A DNA stretch of 64,000 bases from Conexibacter woesei DSM 14684 (GTDB lineage: Bacteria; Actinomycetota; Thermoleophilia; Solirubrobacterales; Solirubrobacteraceae). Each line of letters opens with the position of its first letter. The first letter of the stretch is position 1. The position numbers and the translations under genes are program-made. Positions 32,805-42,600 of this stretch are shown piece after piece. The notes beneath the pieces are model-generated. The model ran no database searches and was not told the DNA's origin. It saw only the letters and a program-made list of their open reading frames with translations. The stretch spans positions 1,488,001 through 1,552,000 of the forward strand of contig NC_013739.1 of NCBI RefSeq assembly GCF_000025265.1. The letters are read 5' to 3'.

Positions 32805-35260
32805 GACGGCCGATCTCGTTCATCCACGGCAACCTCGTCTTCGGCGAGGCGGCGAGCGAGGTGTGGGCCGTCTACCGCCTGCCGACGCGCTCGTACGCGG
32901 GGCTGCCGGCGGCCGCCAAGCACGACCTGCTCGGCGCGCTCGCGACGCTCGCCTACAACCTCGAGGCCGACTTCTCGCTGCTGCGCGTCGCGCGGCCGTG
33001 GGACGTCCAGCAGTACCTGATGGGCGTCGAGGCGACGACCGACGTGCGGCAGGTCCGCCGCGACCTGCTCGGCGACTACCTCAGTCGCCAGACGGCGGCG
33101 CTCGAGGGCAGTGAGTCGCACGTGCCCGAGGTCTACCTGTCGGTGCGCATCGCGGCCGGCGAGGAGGGCGGAGAGTGGTCGCTGGCGAAGCAGCTCCCCG
33201 TGCTCGGGCGGCTGCGCGACGCGGTCGGCCTGAGCGACGGCCGCGCGATCGGCGAGCGGCGGCTCGACGCGCTCCACGGTGCGGCGACGAAGGTCCACCA
33301 GCGCGTGCTCGACTACGTCGACGCCGATCCGGCCGCGAGCCACGAGCTGCAGTGGCTGATCCGCCGCGGCTTCTGCCGCGGCGTCGGCGACCCGGTCGTC
33401 GACGAGCGCTTCCGGCCGCAGGCGCTGATCGTCGACGCGCCCGAGGAGGACGGCGGCCGCGCCTATCGTCCGCTGGAGGTCGACGTGCTGCGGCTGATGG
33501 ACGCGCCGATCAACGTCGAGGCGCGGTCGCTGCGGATCGAGTCCGAGCACGGCGACAGCCACCAGGCGCTGCTGACGGTCGGCGCGCTGCCGGAGGTCGT
33601 CTCGTTCCCGGGTCGCAGCGCCGAGCTGCTGTTCGCGCCGATGGAGTCGGTCGAGTTCCCGGTCGACGTCGCCTTCAGCGCGCGCTTCGTGCCCAACACC
33701 GACGCGGTCCGCCTCGTGCGCCGCAAGATCATCGACGCCGACCACGCCTACGACGAGGAGAGCCATGGCGACCACGGTCCCTCGTGGCACGCGGCGGCGC
33801 GGCCGCAGATGGTGCGCGAGCTGGAGGAGTACCTGACCGGCGGCGACCATCCGCCGCTGCTGCGGGCGACGATCTCGCTCGCCGTCGGCGCGCCGACGAG
33901 CGACCTGCTGGAGGAGCGCGTCGAGCGGTTGCGGCGCGAGTTCGGTGCGGTCAAGCTGCACCGCCCGCTCGGCGATCAGCTGTCGCTGTTCGTCGCGCAC
34001 ATGCCCGGTCAGCCGGGCCGTCTGCGCGACTACGACGACTATCTGACGGTCGAGCAGTTCGGCGCGATGGTGCCGATCGCGACACATGCGGTCGGCACCG
34101 ACGTCGGACCGTACGTCGGCCACACGCTCAGCGGCGCGCGCCAGCCCGTACTGTTCGACAGCTCCGAGGCGTCGCGCACGAGCCGCGCGCCGGCCGTGCT
34201 GCTCGCCGGCACGCTCGGCTCCGGCAAGACGCTCTGCATGGAGCTGGTGATGTACCAGGCGTTCCTCAGCGGCTCGACGATCTGCGACATCGACCCGAAG
34301 GGCGACCACGCGCTCGAGCGGCTGCCGGGCGTCGCCGAGCAGATGGAGATCATCGAGCTGTCCGGCGACGAGCGCTACCGCGGGATGCTCGACCCGCTGC
34401 GGATCGCGCCCGAGGACACGCGCGAGGACCTGACGTGCAACTTCCTGCTCGGGATCCTGCCCGAGCCGGTGCCGCCGGGCTGGCAGACCGAGGTGCGGCT
34501 CGCGGTGCAGCAGGTCGTCGTGGCCGGCGGCCGCAGCTGCGGGCAGGTGATCGCGGAGCTGGAGCGCGGCTCCGGCGACGCGCGCGACGCGGCGCGCGCG
34601 CTCGGCGTGCACGCCAACTCGGGGCTCGCGCGGCTCGGCTTCGCCGACGGCAGCGCGACGCTCGACGTCGCCGGCTCGCGCGCGATCACGAGCCTGCGGA
34701 TCCGCAACCTGACGCTGCCGCTGCCGGGCACGGCGCGGACCGAGCTGCTCGAGGACGAGCGGATCTCGCGCGCCGTGCTGCACCTGCTGGCGGTCTACGC
34801 GCTGCGGCTCACGAGCCACGACGCGCGCCGCCACTCGGTGCTCGGCTTCGACGAGGCGTGGGTGCTGCTGTCCGACAACGCGGGACGCGCGCTCGTCGAC
34901 CGCATCTCGCGGATGGGCCGCGCACGCAACGTCACGCCGCTGCTGGCGACGCAGATCCTCGGCGACGTCGACGCGCTCGAGGACCTGATCGGCGCCGCCT
35001 TCTGCTTCGGCGTCGAGTCCGAGCGCGAGGCGAGCGCGGCGTTGAGACTGCTGCGGCTCGACGACGACGAGGCGCTGCGCCAGCGGCTCGTCGGCTTCCG
35101 CCGCGGACGCTGCTTCATGCGCGACTACGACGGCCGCGTCAGCCCCGTGCAGATCGACCTGCTCGACCGCGAGCTGCTCGACGCGCTCGACACGACGCCC
35201 GACCGCGGCGGGAGCGATCCCGCCGAGGCCGACACCGACGCCGAGCAGGCCGAGGTCTGA
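32801..35260 (+). CDS. VirB4/TcpF-like secretion ATPase
   Basis: This 819-residue ATPase powers the type IV channel. Walker A is GTLGSGKT with Lys476 and Walker B is VLGFDEAWVL with Asp684/Glu685. A VirB4-type N-terminal domain (about 1-440) comes first and a LATQILGDVDALEDLIG segment follows Walker B. The ATG at 32801 (MRRPISFIHGNLVFGE) overlaps the TcpE-like stop. Length and motif order match Gram-positive VirB4 proteins. It ends one base before the ATG of the VirB6-like gene. Confidence 0.92.
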   Translation: MRRPISFIHGNLVFGEAASEVWAVYRLPTRSYAGLPAAAKHDLLGALATLAYNLEADFSLLRVARPWDVQQYLMGVEATTDVRQVRRDLLGDYLSRQTAALEGSESHVPEVYLSVRIAAGEEGGEWSLAKQLPVLGRLRDAVGLSDGRAIGERRLDALHGAATKVHQRVLDYVDADPAASHELQWLIRRGFCRGVGDPVVDERFRPQALIVDAPEEDGGRAYRPLEVDVLRLMDAPINVEARSLRIESEHGDSHQALLTVGALPEVVSFPGRSAELLFAPMESVEFPVDVAFSARFVPNTDAVRLVRRKIIDADHAYDEESHGDHGPSWHAAARPQMVRELEEYLTGGDHPPLLRATISLAVGAPTSDLLEERVERLRREFGAVKLHRPLGDQLSLFVAHMPGQPGRLRDYDDYLTVEQFGAMVPIATHAVGTDVGPYVGHTLSGARQPVLFDSSEASRTSRAPAVLLAGTLGSGKTLCMELVMYQAFLSGSTICDIDPKGDHALERLPGVAEQMEIIELSGDERYRGMLDPLRIAPEDTREDLTCNFLLGILPEPVPPGWQTEVRLAVQQVVVAGGRSCGQVIAELERGSGDARDAARALGVHANSGLARLGFADGSATLDVAGSRAITSLRIRNLTLPLPGTARTELLEDERISRAVLHLLAVYALRLTSHDARRHSVLGFDEAWVLLSDNAGRALVDRISRMGRARNVTPLLATQILGDVDALEDLIGAAFCFGVESEREASAALRLLRLDDDEALRQRLVGFRRGRCFMRDYDGRVSPVQIDLLDRELLDALDTTPDRGGSDPAEADTDAEQAEV

Positions 35261-35261
35261 G

Positions 35262-38030
35262 ATGCGCCGGGCGCTCGTCGTGCTCGCGATCGCGATGGCG
35301 CTGGCGATCGCCGGAGCCGTCGCAGCTTCGCTCGCGCACGCGCAGGACACGCCCGGCCCGCCGTCGCCGACCGAGCAGCCGGGCCCGTCTCCGACCCCGG
35401 ACACCGAGCCCGACGACGACGAGCCGCGCGAGCCGACGCCGGGCCTCACGCCTCCGGCGGACAGCCCAGGGCCGCCGTCGCCGACGGAGGAGCCGCAGCC
35501 CGAGCCGTCGCCGTCGCCCGGACCCGACCCTGACCCCGATCGGCCGGAGACGTCGCCGGCGCCTGAAAGACCGCGCGACACGGCCGACCTCGAAGGCTTC
35601 GCGGGCGACTCGCCGATGTGCGACGAGGAGCGCAATGCGATGAAGCTCGAGGCCGGCGGCATCGCGCAGCGCAACTGCAGTCGCTCCGGTTCGATCGCGC
35701 AGCCGCACCCGACCGCGCACTACGGCCTCGACCAGAACGTCGACATCAAGGTCACCGAGCCCGAGACGATGATCGCCGGCGCGCTCCACTCCGGCAGCCA
35801 GACGGTCTGGCTCGGGCTCGTCTACATGATGCGCGGCGCGCTCGCGATCGTCGAGCTGGGCTTCTCGCACAGCCTCGTGCTCAGCTCGATGGCCGAGATC
35901 AGAAGCGGGATCGCCCGCCTCAAGTCGATCTTCCTCGCCGACAGCTGGCAGGTCGCGGCGCTCACCGTGCTCGGCCTCTGGGGGATCTGGATGGGCCTCG
36001 TGCGGCGCAAGACGATCAACACGATCGGCGGCATCGCGACGGCCGTCGGGCTGATGATCGGCGCGCAGGTGATCATGATCAACCCGGAGGGGACCGTCGG
36101 CAAGGTCGCGACGCTCTCCAACGAGGGCGCGCTCGTCGCGCTCGGTGCCGCGTCGACCGGCGACGTCGACAAGCCGGCGGACACCTTCGCGGTCGCCCAC
36201 CAGCGGCTCTTCACCTCGCTCGTCGTGCGCCCGTGGTGCGCGCTGCAGTTCACCGACGTCGAGGGCTGCATGAAGGTGCAGAACATCAAGGACGGCCCCA
36301 ACGTCTCGATCGCTGATGTCTGGCTGTCGTTCCCGTCCAACAGCCCCGAGCGGGAGAAGCTCTACGACAACCGCAAGGGCGAGCCGTTCAAGCTCGAGTT
36401 CACGCCCGAGAAGTGCAAGCGCAAGGGCTGGAAGAAGTTGGTCTTCGACGACATCGCGTCGGACTACTCCGGGCTCGGCATGCTCGGCAACTTCTCGACG
36501 TGGGCGTGCGAGAAATGGAACGGGCCGGACGGCAGCGGCCAGAGAATCTCGCTGAGATACAACGACGAGAAGGCCGGGATCCGCACGGACGCCACGATCC
36601 AGAGCGGGAAGGGCGCGTTCACGCGGCTCGGGATGCTGGCGCTGATCGCGGCCGGGATGGTGGGCGCGATCGCGGTGCTGCTGTGGATCGGCGTCCGGCT
36701 GCTGCTGACCGGGGTCTTCTCGCTCGTCCTGATCCTGCTGACGCCGATCGTCTTCCTGCTCGCCGCGTTCGGAGAGGGCGGGCGGCGCAGCGTCGTCGCG
36801 TGGGGCCAACGCCTGCTCGGGCTGCTGATCGCCAAGTTCGTCTTCGCGCTGATGCTCGCGGTCGTCGTCCTGATCGCGAACATCATCCAAGGGCTCGACG
36901 TCGGCTGGACGTCGATCTGGATGTTCAACATCGCCTACTGGTGGGGCCTGCTGCTCAAGCGCAGAGAGCTGCTCGGGTTCCTGACGCTCGAGAGACCCGC
37001 CTCCGAGGGCGGCCTCGGCCTTGCCGGCAGCGGTCGTGGCGGGTCGGGCGGCCTCAGCAGCCTGTACTACGGCTGGCGGATGGCGAACGATGCGTTCAGA
37101 CAGGTGCGCAAGCCGTTCGACATGGCGGCCGACGCCGGGCGCAACCGCGCGGCGCGAACGGCCGACAAGCGCGCCGACCGCGACGCGGACGCCGCCGATC
37201 GCGCCGACGCGACGCACGAGCGCGGCCAGGACGACCGCGGCGCGCAGACGGCCGCGATCCGCGAGCACGACCGCGAGGAGCTGGGCGCCGAAGCGAGCCG
37301 CGGCCGCGACGTCGCCACGCATCGCGACGACCTCCGCAAGCACCGCGACAAGCAGCGCGAGCGGCGAAAGGCCGAGCAGGAGCTGAAGGCGAACCGCGCG
37401 CGGCAGGCCGCGCTCGCCGCCAAGCACCCGCCGAAGGTCCCGACGACCGCGGCCGAGCGCAAGGCCGCTGACGAGCAGCGGGCGCTCAAGCAGCGCGAAG
37501 GCCAGCTGCGCGGCAAGCTCGACGCCTGGCGCAACGACCCGTCGCGCACGAAGCGGCCGGTGCTCACCAACAGCGACCCGGTCAAGGGCCGCGAGCTGGA
37601 CGACTACATCTCGGCCCGTCGCGAGGAGATCTCGACGCTGCCGCCCGAGCACGAGCGCAACCTGCTCGCGGCCGGGATCGACCCCGACCGCTACCGTCGC
37701 GCCGGCAGCGCCGAGAAGGACGCGCTGCGCGAGCGTTCGGCCGACGCGATGGACCGTTCGCGGACGCTGCTGGAGACCGCGACCGCGGAGCGTCCGATGA
37801 CAGAGCGGAAGCTGAGAAAGGCCTGGGAGCGGATCGACGCCGGACCGCGCGGGACCCGAACACGCCAGTGGGCGCAGGAGAACCGCGAGCAGGCCAGCCG
37901 CGCGACGCGCGACCGCAACGCCGAGCGCACGCGCGAGGAGGCGCGGCGCACACGCCAGCACGAGCGCGAGCGGCGCGCGCGCCGCCGCGAGGACGAGGCC
38001 CGTTCGCGGGCGCGGCGGGGGGTGCGATGA
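35262..38030 (+). CDS. VirB6/TrbL-like polytopic channel protein
   Basis: This 922-residue protein has a signal peptide (VVLAIAMALAIAGAVAASLAHA), a Pro/Asp/Glu-rich spacer (about 30-110), and then a membrane domain with about 6-7 hydrophobic segments split by an extracellular Cys-containing loop (WCALQFTDVEGCMKVQ; ACEKWNGPDG). From about residue 600 a long, very charged, probably coiled-coil tail (KHRDKQRERRKAEQELKANRARQ) extends into the cytoplasm. This matches VirB6/TcpH-type proteins that line the inner-membrane channel. It overlaps the next gene by ATGA. Confidence 0.82.
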   Translation: MRRALVVLAIAMALAIAGAVAASLAHAQDTPGPPSPTEQPGPSPTPDTEPDDDEPREPTPGLTPPADSPGPPSPTEEPQPEPSPSPGPDPDPDRPETSPAPERPRDTADLEGFAGDSPMCDEERNAMKLEAGGIAQRNCSRSGSIAQPHPTAHYGLDQNVDIKVTEPETMIAGALHSGSQTVWLGLVYMMRGALAIVELGFSHSLVLSSMAEIRSGIARLKSIFLADSWQVAALTVLGLWGIWMGLVRRKTINTIGGIATAVGLMIGAQVIMINPEGTVGKVATLSNEGALVALGAASTGDVDKPADTFAVAHQRLFTSLVVRPWCALQFTDVEGCMKVQNIKDGPNVSIADVWLSFPSNSPEREKLYDNRKGEPFKLEFTPEKCKRKGWKKLVFDDIASDYSGLGMLGNFSTWACEKWNGPDGSGQRISLRYNDEKAGIRTDATIQSGKGAFTRLGMLALIAAGMVGAIAVLLWIGVRLLLTGVFSLVLILLTPIVFLLAAFGEGGRRSVVAWGQRLLGLLIAKFVFALMLAVVVLIANIIQGLDVGWTSIWMFNIAYWWGLLLKRRELLGFLTLERPASEGGLGLAGSGRGGSGGLSSLYYGWRMANDAFRQVRKPFDMAADAGRNRAARTADKRADRDADAADRADATHERGQDDRGAQTAAIREHDREELGAEASRGRDVATHRDDLRKHRDKQRERRKAEQELKANRARQAALAAKHPPKVPTTAAERKAADEQRALKQREGQLRGKLDAWRNDPSRTKRPVLTNSDPVKGRELDDYISARREEISTLPPEHERNLLAAGIDPDRYRRAGSAEKDALRERSADAMDRSRTLLETATAERPMTERKLRKAWERIDAGPRGTRTRQWAQENREQASRATRDRNAERTREEARRTRQHERERRARRREDEARSRARRGVR

Positions 38031-38596
38031 GCGGCTGGGGCTCGCGGCCGCTGGACGCGCGCGGCCGCCGCTGGGCGTTCGCGCTGGCGGCCGCCGCGAT
38101 CGCGCTCAGCGGCGTGCTGCTGATGCGGTTCGGCGGCGAGCCGGCGCGCGACGACGACGCTGGCCCGGCCCCGACGGTGCTCAGCGTCGCGCGCACGACG
38201 CCGGTCGCCGTCGCGCCGACGCCGCGCACGACGACGACGCCCGCTGCGCCGGCGCCGCCGCTCGGCGTGTCCGAGCAGCGCGCGGCGGTCGCGGCGGCGC
38301 GGCGGTTCCTCGGCGCCTACCTGCACTGGGAGGTCGGCGACGCGAGGGGCGGCGTGCGGGTCGCGCTGCGCGCGAACGCGACGCGCGCGTTCGGCGACGA
38401 GCTGCTCTCCTCGCCGCCGCGCGTCTCCGGCGCGCCCGCTCGTCCGGGCAGGATCGACGGCCTCGAGCTTGGTGACACCCTGCGCGCCGAGACGCCGGCG
38501 GTCGCCGCGACGGTCGACCGCGGCGGGACGGTGACGCCGCTGATCATGCGACTGGCGCGGGAGGAGGGGAGATGGCGGATCAGCGGCCTGGGGTGA
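38027..38596 (+). CDS. Membrane-anchored NTF2-like domain protein of the secretion locus
   Basis: This 189-residue protein has one N-terminal transmembrane segment (WAFALAAAAIALSGVLLMRF), a Thr/Pro/Ala-rich linker and a compact outer domain (about 80-189: AARRFLGAYLHWEVGDARGGVRVALRANATRAFGDELL ... RWRISGLG). It looks like a single NTF2-like unit of the TcpC type. It starts inside the VirB6-like stop and overlaps the transglycosylase start by 25 bp, so translation is coupled on both sides. It may be a second VirB8-like channel piece. Confidence 0.6.
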   Translation: MSGWGSRPLDARGRRWAFALAAAAIALSGVLLMRFGGEPARDDDAGPAPTVLSVARTTPVAVAPTPRTTTTPAAPAPPLGVSEQRAAVAAARRFLGAYLHWEVGDARGGVRVALRANATRAFGDELLSSPPRVSGAPARPGRIDGLELGDTLRAETPAVAATVDRGGTVTPLIMRLAREEGRWRISGLG

Positions 38597-39660
38597 ACGC
38601 CGCCTCGGCGGCGGCGCGCGCCGCGGTGAGCATGACGAGACGGCTCGCGAGAGCCGCCGCGACGAGAGGCGCGTCGCTCGTGCTCGAGCTGAAGCTGCTC
38701 GCGATCGGCGCCTGCGTCGTCGCCTGCGTCCTGATCGCGCTGGTCGTCCTGATCATGATCCTCGGCGCCAAGGCCGAGGCGCTGACGGAGGGCGGCGTGA
38801 CGCCGACGTGCTCGTCGAGCGCGGGCAGTCCGCCGTCCACTCTGATGCCGATCTACGACGCGGCGGCGGCCAGATACAGACTCGGCGCGGACGGCTGGTC
38901 GTACCTCGCCGCGATCAACAAGGTCGAGACCGACTTCGGCACCAACCTCAACGTCTCCAGCGCCGGCGCGCAGGGGTGGATGCAGTTCATGCCTCCGACA
39001 TGGTCCGCGTACGGCGTCGACGGCGACGACGACGGCGACCGGGACCCGATGGACCCGGAGGACGCGATCCACGGCGCTGCCCGCTACCTCAGAGCGAGCG
39101 GCGCGCCCGGCGACTGGTACAGCGCGCTGTTCGCCTACAACCGCGCCGACTGGTACGTGCGCAAGGTCCAAGGCCACGCCGCCGCCTACCGCGACGAGTG
39201 CTCGACGCAGACGTACGCGCCGGGCGGGACGACGCCGGGCACGACCGCGAAGCTGCGCTCCGACGGCACGGTGCTCGCACCGGAGGAGGCGCCGGAGAAG
39301 GTCAAGCAGATCATCGCCGCCGCCAACCGGATCGCGAACCTGCCGTACAAGTGGGGCGGCGGGCACGCCGGCTGGCTCGACAGCGGCTACGACTGCTCAG
39401 GCCTCGTCTCCTACGCGCTCTGGGGCGCCAGCCTGCTCAGCGGCGCGATGGTCTCGGGCGGCTTCACGTCGTGGGGCGATCCCGGCCCGGGGCAGTGGGT
39501 CTCGATCTACGCCAACTCGGGCCACGTCTTCATGGTCGTCGCCGGGCTGCGCCTCGACACCGGCGGCGGGGATCGCATCGGCTCGGCGTGGCGCGGTCCC
39601 GACCGCACCAGAGCACGTTCCTACGCCGGCTTCACCGTCGTTCACCCGCCGGGCCTGTGA
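38572..39660 (+). CDS. Bifunctional lytic transglycosylase and NlpC/P60 peptidase
   Basis: This 362-residue cell-wall enzyme opens peptidoglycan for the secretion channel. A transmembrane segment (LLAIGACVVACVLIALVVLIMIL) anchors it. The SLT domain (about 85-205) has the catalytic Glu119 in INKVETDFG and the GAQGWMQFMPPTWSAYG motif. The NlpC/P60 domain (about 240-362) has catalytic Cys275 in YDCSGLVSYAL and a downstream SGHVFMVV His. The two-domain layout matches TcpG/TcpI-type enzymes of Gram-positive conjugation systems. GAGGAGGGG precedes the ATG. Confidence 0.92.
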   Translation: MADQRPGVNAASAAARAAVSMTRRLARAAATRGASLVLELKLLAIGACVVACVLIALVVLIMILGAKAEALTEGGVTPTCSSSAGSPPSTLMPIYDAAAARYRLGADGWSYLAAINKVETDFGTNLNVSSAGAQGWMQFMPPTWSAYGVDGDDDGDRDPMDPEDAIHGAARYLRASGAPGDWYSALFAYNRADWYVRKVQGHAAAYRDECSTQTYAPGGTTPGTTAKLRSDGTVLAPEEAPEKVKQIIAAANRIANLPYKWGGGHAGWLDSGYDCSGLVSYALWGASLLSGAMVSGGFTSWGDPGPGQWVSIYANSGHVFMVVAGLRLDTGGGDRIGSAWRGPDRTRARSYAGFTVVHPPGL

Positions 39661-39695
39661 CGCCCCGGTCCACATCACCACAGGAGGTTGCCACG

Positions 39696-42600
39696 ATGCC
39701 CGCTGCCCGGAGGATCGCCGACGCGCTGATCGGCCTGCTCACCGTCGCCTGCCTGCTCGCGCCGCCCGCCGCGGCGGCCGAGCGCCCCGCTTCAACGCGG
39801 ACCACCACCACGACGACGTCGGCCGCACCGCCGGCGCGCGTCGACCCGGGAGCGATCGCCGACCGCGCCGCGCGCGGCGCGCCCGCGCGGATCGGCGATG
39901 CGGCCGGCGCCGTGTGGGGCGCGGCGGGGCTGCCGCTCGTCGCGCTTGCGCTGGCGGCGGGAGCGCTCGGCGCGGTGCGCTGGCGCGCGCGGCGGCAGCG
40001 CAGCTACGTGCGGCTGTGGCTGCTGCCGTTCCGCGCCGACCAGGCCGAGCCGGAGGACGTGCGGCGGCTGCTGGAGTCGTGGCACCAGCAGCTGCTGGAA
40101 CGGTGGTGGCGGCGGATCGTCGCCGGCCAGCGCGGGATGGCGATCGAGCTGGTCGTCGCCCCCGACGCCGAGGGCGACCGCTCCGCGCGGCTGACGCTCG
40201 TCTGCCCCGAGGAGCTGGTCGACGGGATCGAGGGCAGCCTGCTCGCGTGCTACCCGGACAGCCGGCTGCGGCGCGGCGGTCAGGCGCTGCCACCGGTCTC
40301 CCGCGTCGTGCGGCTGAAGAAGCGCCAGACGTTCGTGCGCGCGCTGCGCGGCGCGGAGGACGACGAGCGCCAGGCGGTCGACGCGGTCCTGAGCCAGATG
40401 GGCAGCGTCGCGCAGACCAGCATCGTGCAGTACGCGCTGACGCCGGCGCCGGCGCTGTTCGACGTCTACTCGCGCTGGCGCTACGGGCGCCTGGAGCACG
40501 TCGCGGCGGACGCGCACGTGCGCAACCCGTCGAAGGCGGGGCTGCGCTCGGAGGTGCTCGGGCGCGAGCTGGAGGGCGGGCTGCGGATCCAGCATCGCGC
40601 GCTGTTCTTCTGCGACCTGCGCGTGGCGGCGGAGGACGACGCCGGCTGCGCGGCGGTCGCCGGTGCGCTGCGCGGCGCATCGTCGGCGGAGAACCGGCTG
40701 GTCGAGCGGCGGATGCGGATCCGCCGCGAGCTGTACCTCGACCGGCTGCGGACCGCGGTCGGCAACCCGCTGCCGAGCTGGCGGCGCGGCGTGCTCTCGT
40801 CCGGCGAGCTGGCTGGACTCTGCGCGCTGCCGAGTCCGGGGCTGAAGACGGTGCGCGTCGTGCGCTCGCCGTTGCCGCGGCTGATGGCGCCGCCGGACGT
40901 CAGCCGCGCGCCGGAGCACACGCTCGCGCGCGACGAGCGCGGCAGCGTCGGCATCCGCCCGCAGGACAAGAGCGACGGCCTCGGGCTGATCGGCGGCCAG
41001 AAGACCGGCAAGACCGCGGTCCTCTGCCGGACGGTGGAGGCCGACGCGCTCGACCCGGGCTGCGCGCTCGTCGTGCTGATGCCGAAGCCGGGCGACGCGC
41101 AGAAGGCGCTGTCGATGGTGCCGCCCGGACGGACCGTCCACTACCTCGACCTGGAACGGCCGGAGCTGGGGATCAACCCGCTGATGGGCGACGGCGACCC
41201 GGCGATGATCGCCGACAAGGTCGTCGACGCGTTCCGCGACGTGAACGCCGAGGGCGACATCAAGGGCTCGTCGGACCGCTACCTGCGCCAGGCGGCGCAG
41301 GCGGCGATCGGCGCCAGCCGGCGCGGGGTCGTCGAGGGGCCGCCGACGCTGTGGCACATGTACCGGATGCTGCTGCCGCCGGAGGTCAGCTTCCGCGAGC
41401 GGGTGGTCGAGGCGCTGTTCGCCGACCCCTGGTTCACCGACACCGCGACGTTCTTCGGGCGCGAGCTGCCGAGCGACCTCGCGAACGCCGCCGCGCAGAC
41501 GAACGCGAAGCTCGACGCGCCGCGCAACAAGCTGCTGCGGCTGATGGTCGAGTCGCTCGACAAGGTCCTGCGGCACCCGATCCAGCTGTCGCTCGACGAC
41601 GTGATCGCCAGACGCGAGGTGCTGATCGTCGACGGCAAGATGGGCACGTTCGGCGCGGACAACTGCCGCGTGATGATGCAGTTCGTGCTGACCGCGCTCT
41701 ACGGCGCGCTGCAGCGCGCGCAGCAGCTGCCCGAGGAGCAGCGGCCGCGCGTCGCGCTGAAGGTCGACGAGGCGCACCTGATCATCAACGACAGCTTCGC
41801 GGACGCGCTCGCGACGCTGCGGTCGGCGGGGCTGGAGGTGACCGCGGCGTGGCAGTACGGCGAGCAGATCCAGGACCCGAAGCTGCGCGGCGGCCTGATG
41901 AGCCTGCTGCGCCAGCGCTGCATGTTCTCGATGGGCGAGTCGCAGGACGCGCTCGAGATGAGCCGCATCGCGATGGCGGCGTACACGGATCTGATCCGCG
42001 ACGACACGGCCTCGCGGGCGCGCCTGCGGGTGACGCCGGACACGATCTTCAACCTGCCCAACCACCACACGGTCTGCTCGTGGATCAGCCGCGGCGCGCG
42101 GCAGCCGGCGTTCATCGCGCAGACGCTGCCGCTGGAGACGCGCGCGGACGTGATCGAGCAGCACCGCGCCGCGCAGACTGCGCGCGGCGGCTTCGTGCCC
42201 GAGCGGCTGCCGGACCCGCTCCCGGACCTCGACTGGAGAAACGGTCTGCTGGAGCTGCCGACGGCGGACGTCATGCCGGTGGCGGCAGAGCCGGCGGCCG
42301 CCGTGGCCGCGGAGCCGGTGGCGGCGAAGCCGGAGCGGGTCGCCGCGGCGCCCGCCCGGCCCACACCGGTCGCCGCAGCGCCGCGCCCGGTCACGCTGCC
42401 GGAGCGGCCGCGCGCGACGGCCGGCCCGCCGTCGCCGAAGCTGCCGGCGGCGCGGCCGCCCGCGCGCAAGGCGGAGCGGCCGGCGCCGCCCGCGCCTGCC
42501 CCCGAGCCGCCTGCGCCCGCTCCCGAGCCCGTCCCCGCTCCGGCCAGAGCGGCGCCGAGAGCGGCGGTGCCCGACAGCTTCGCCGAGCTCGACCTCGATG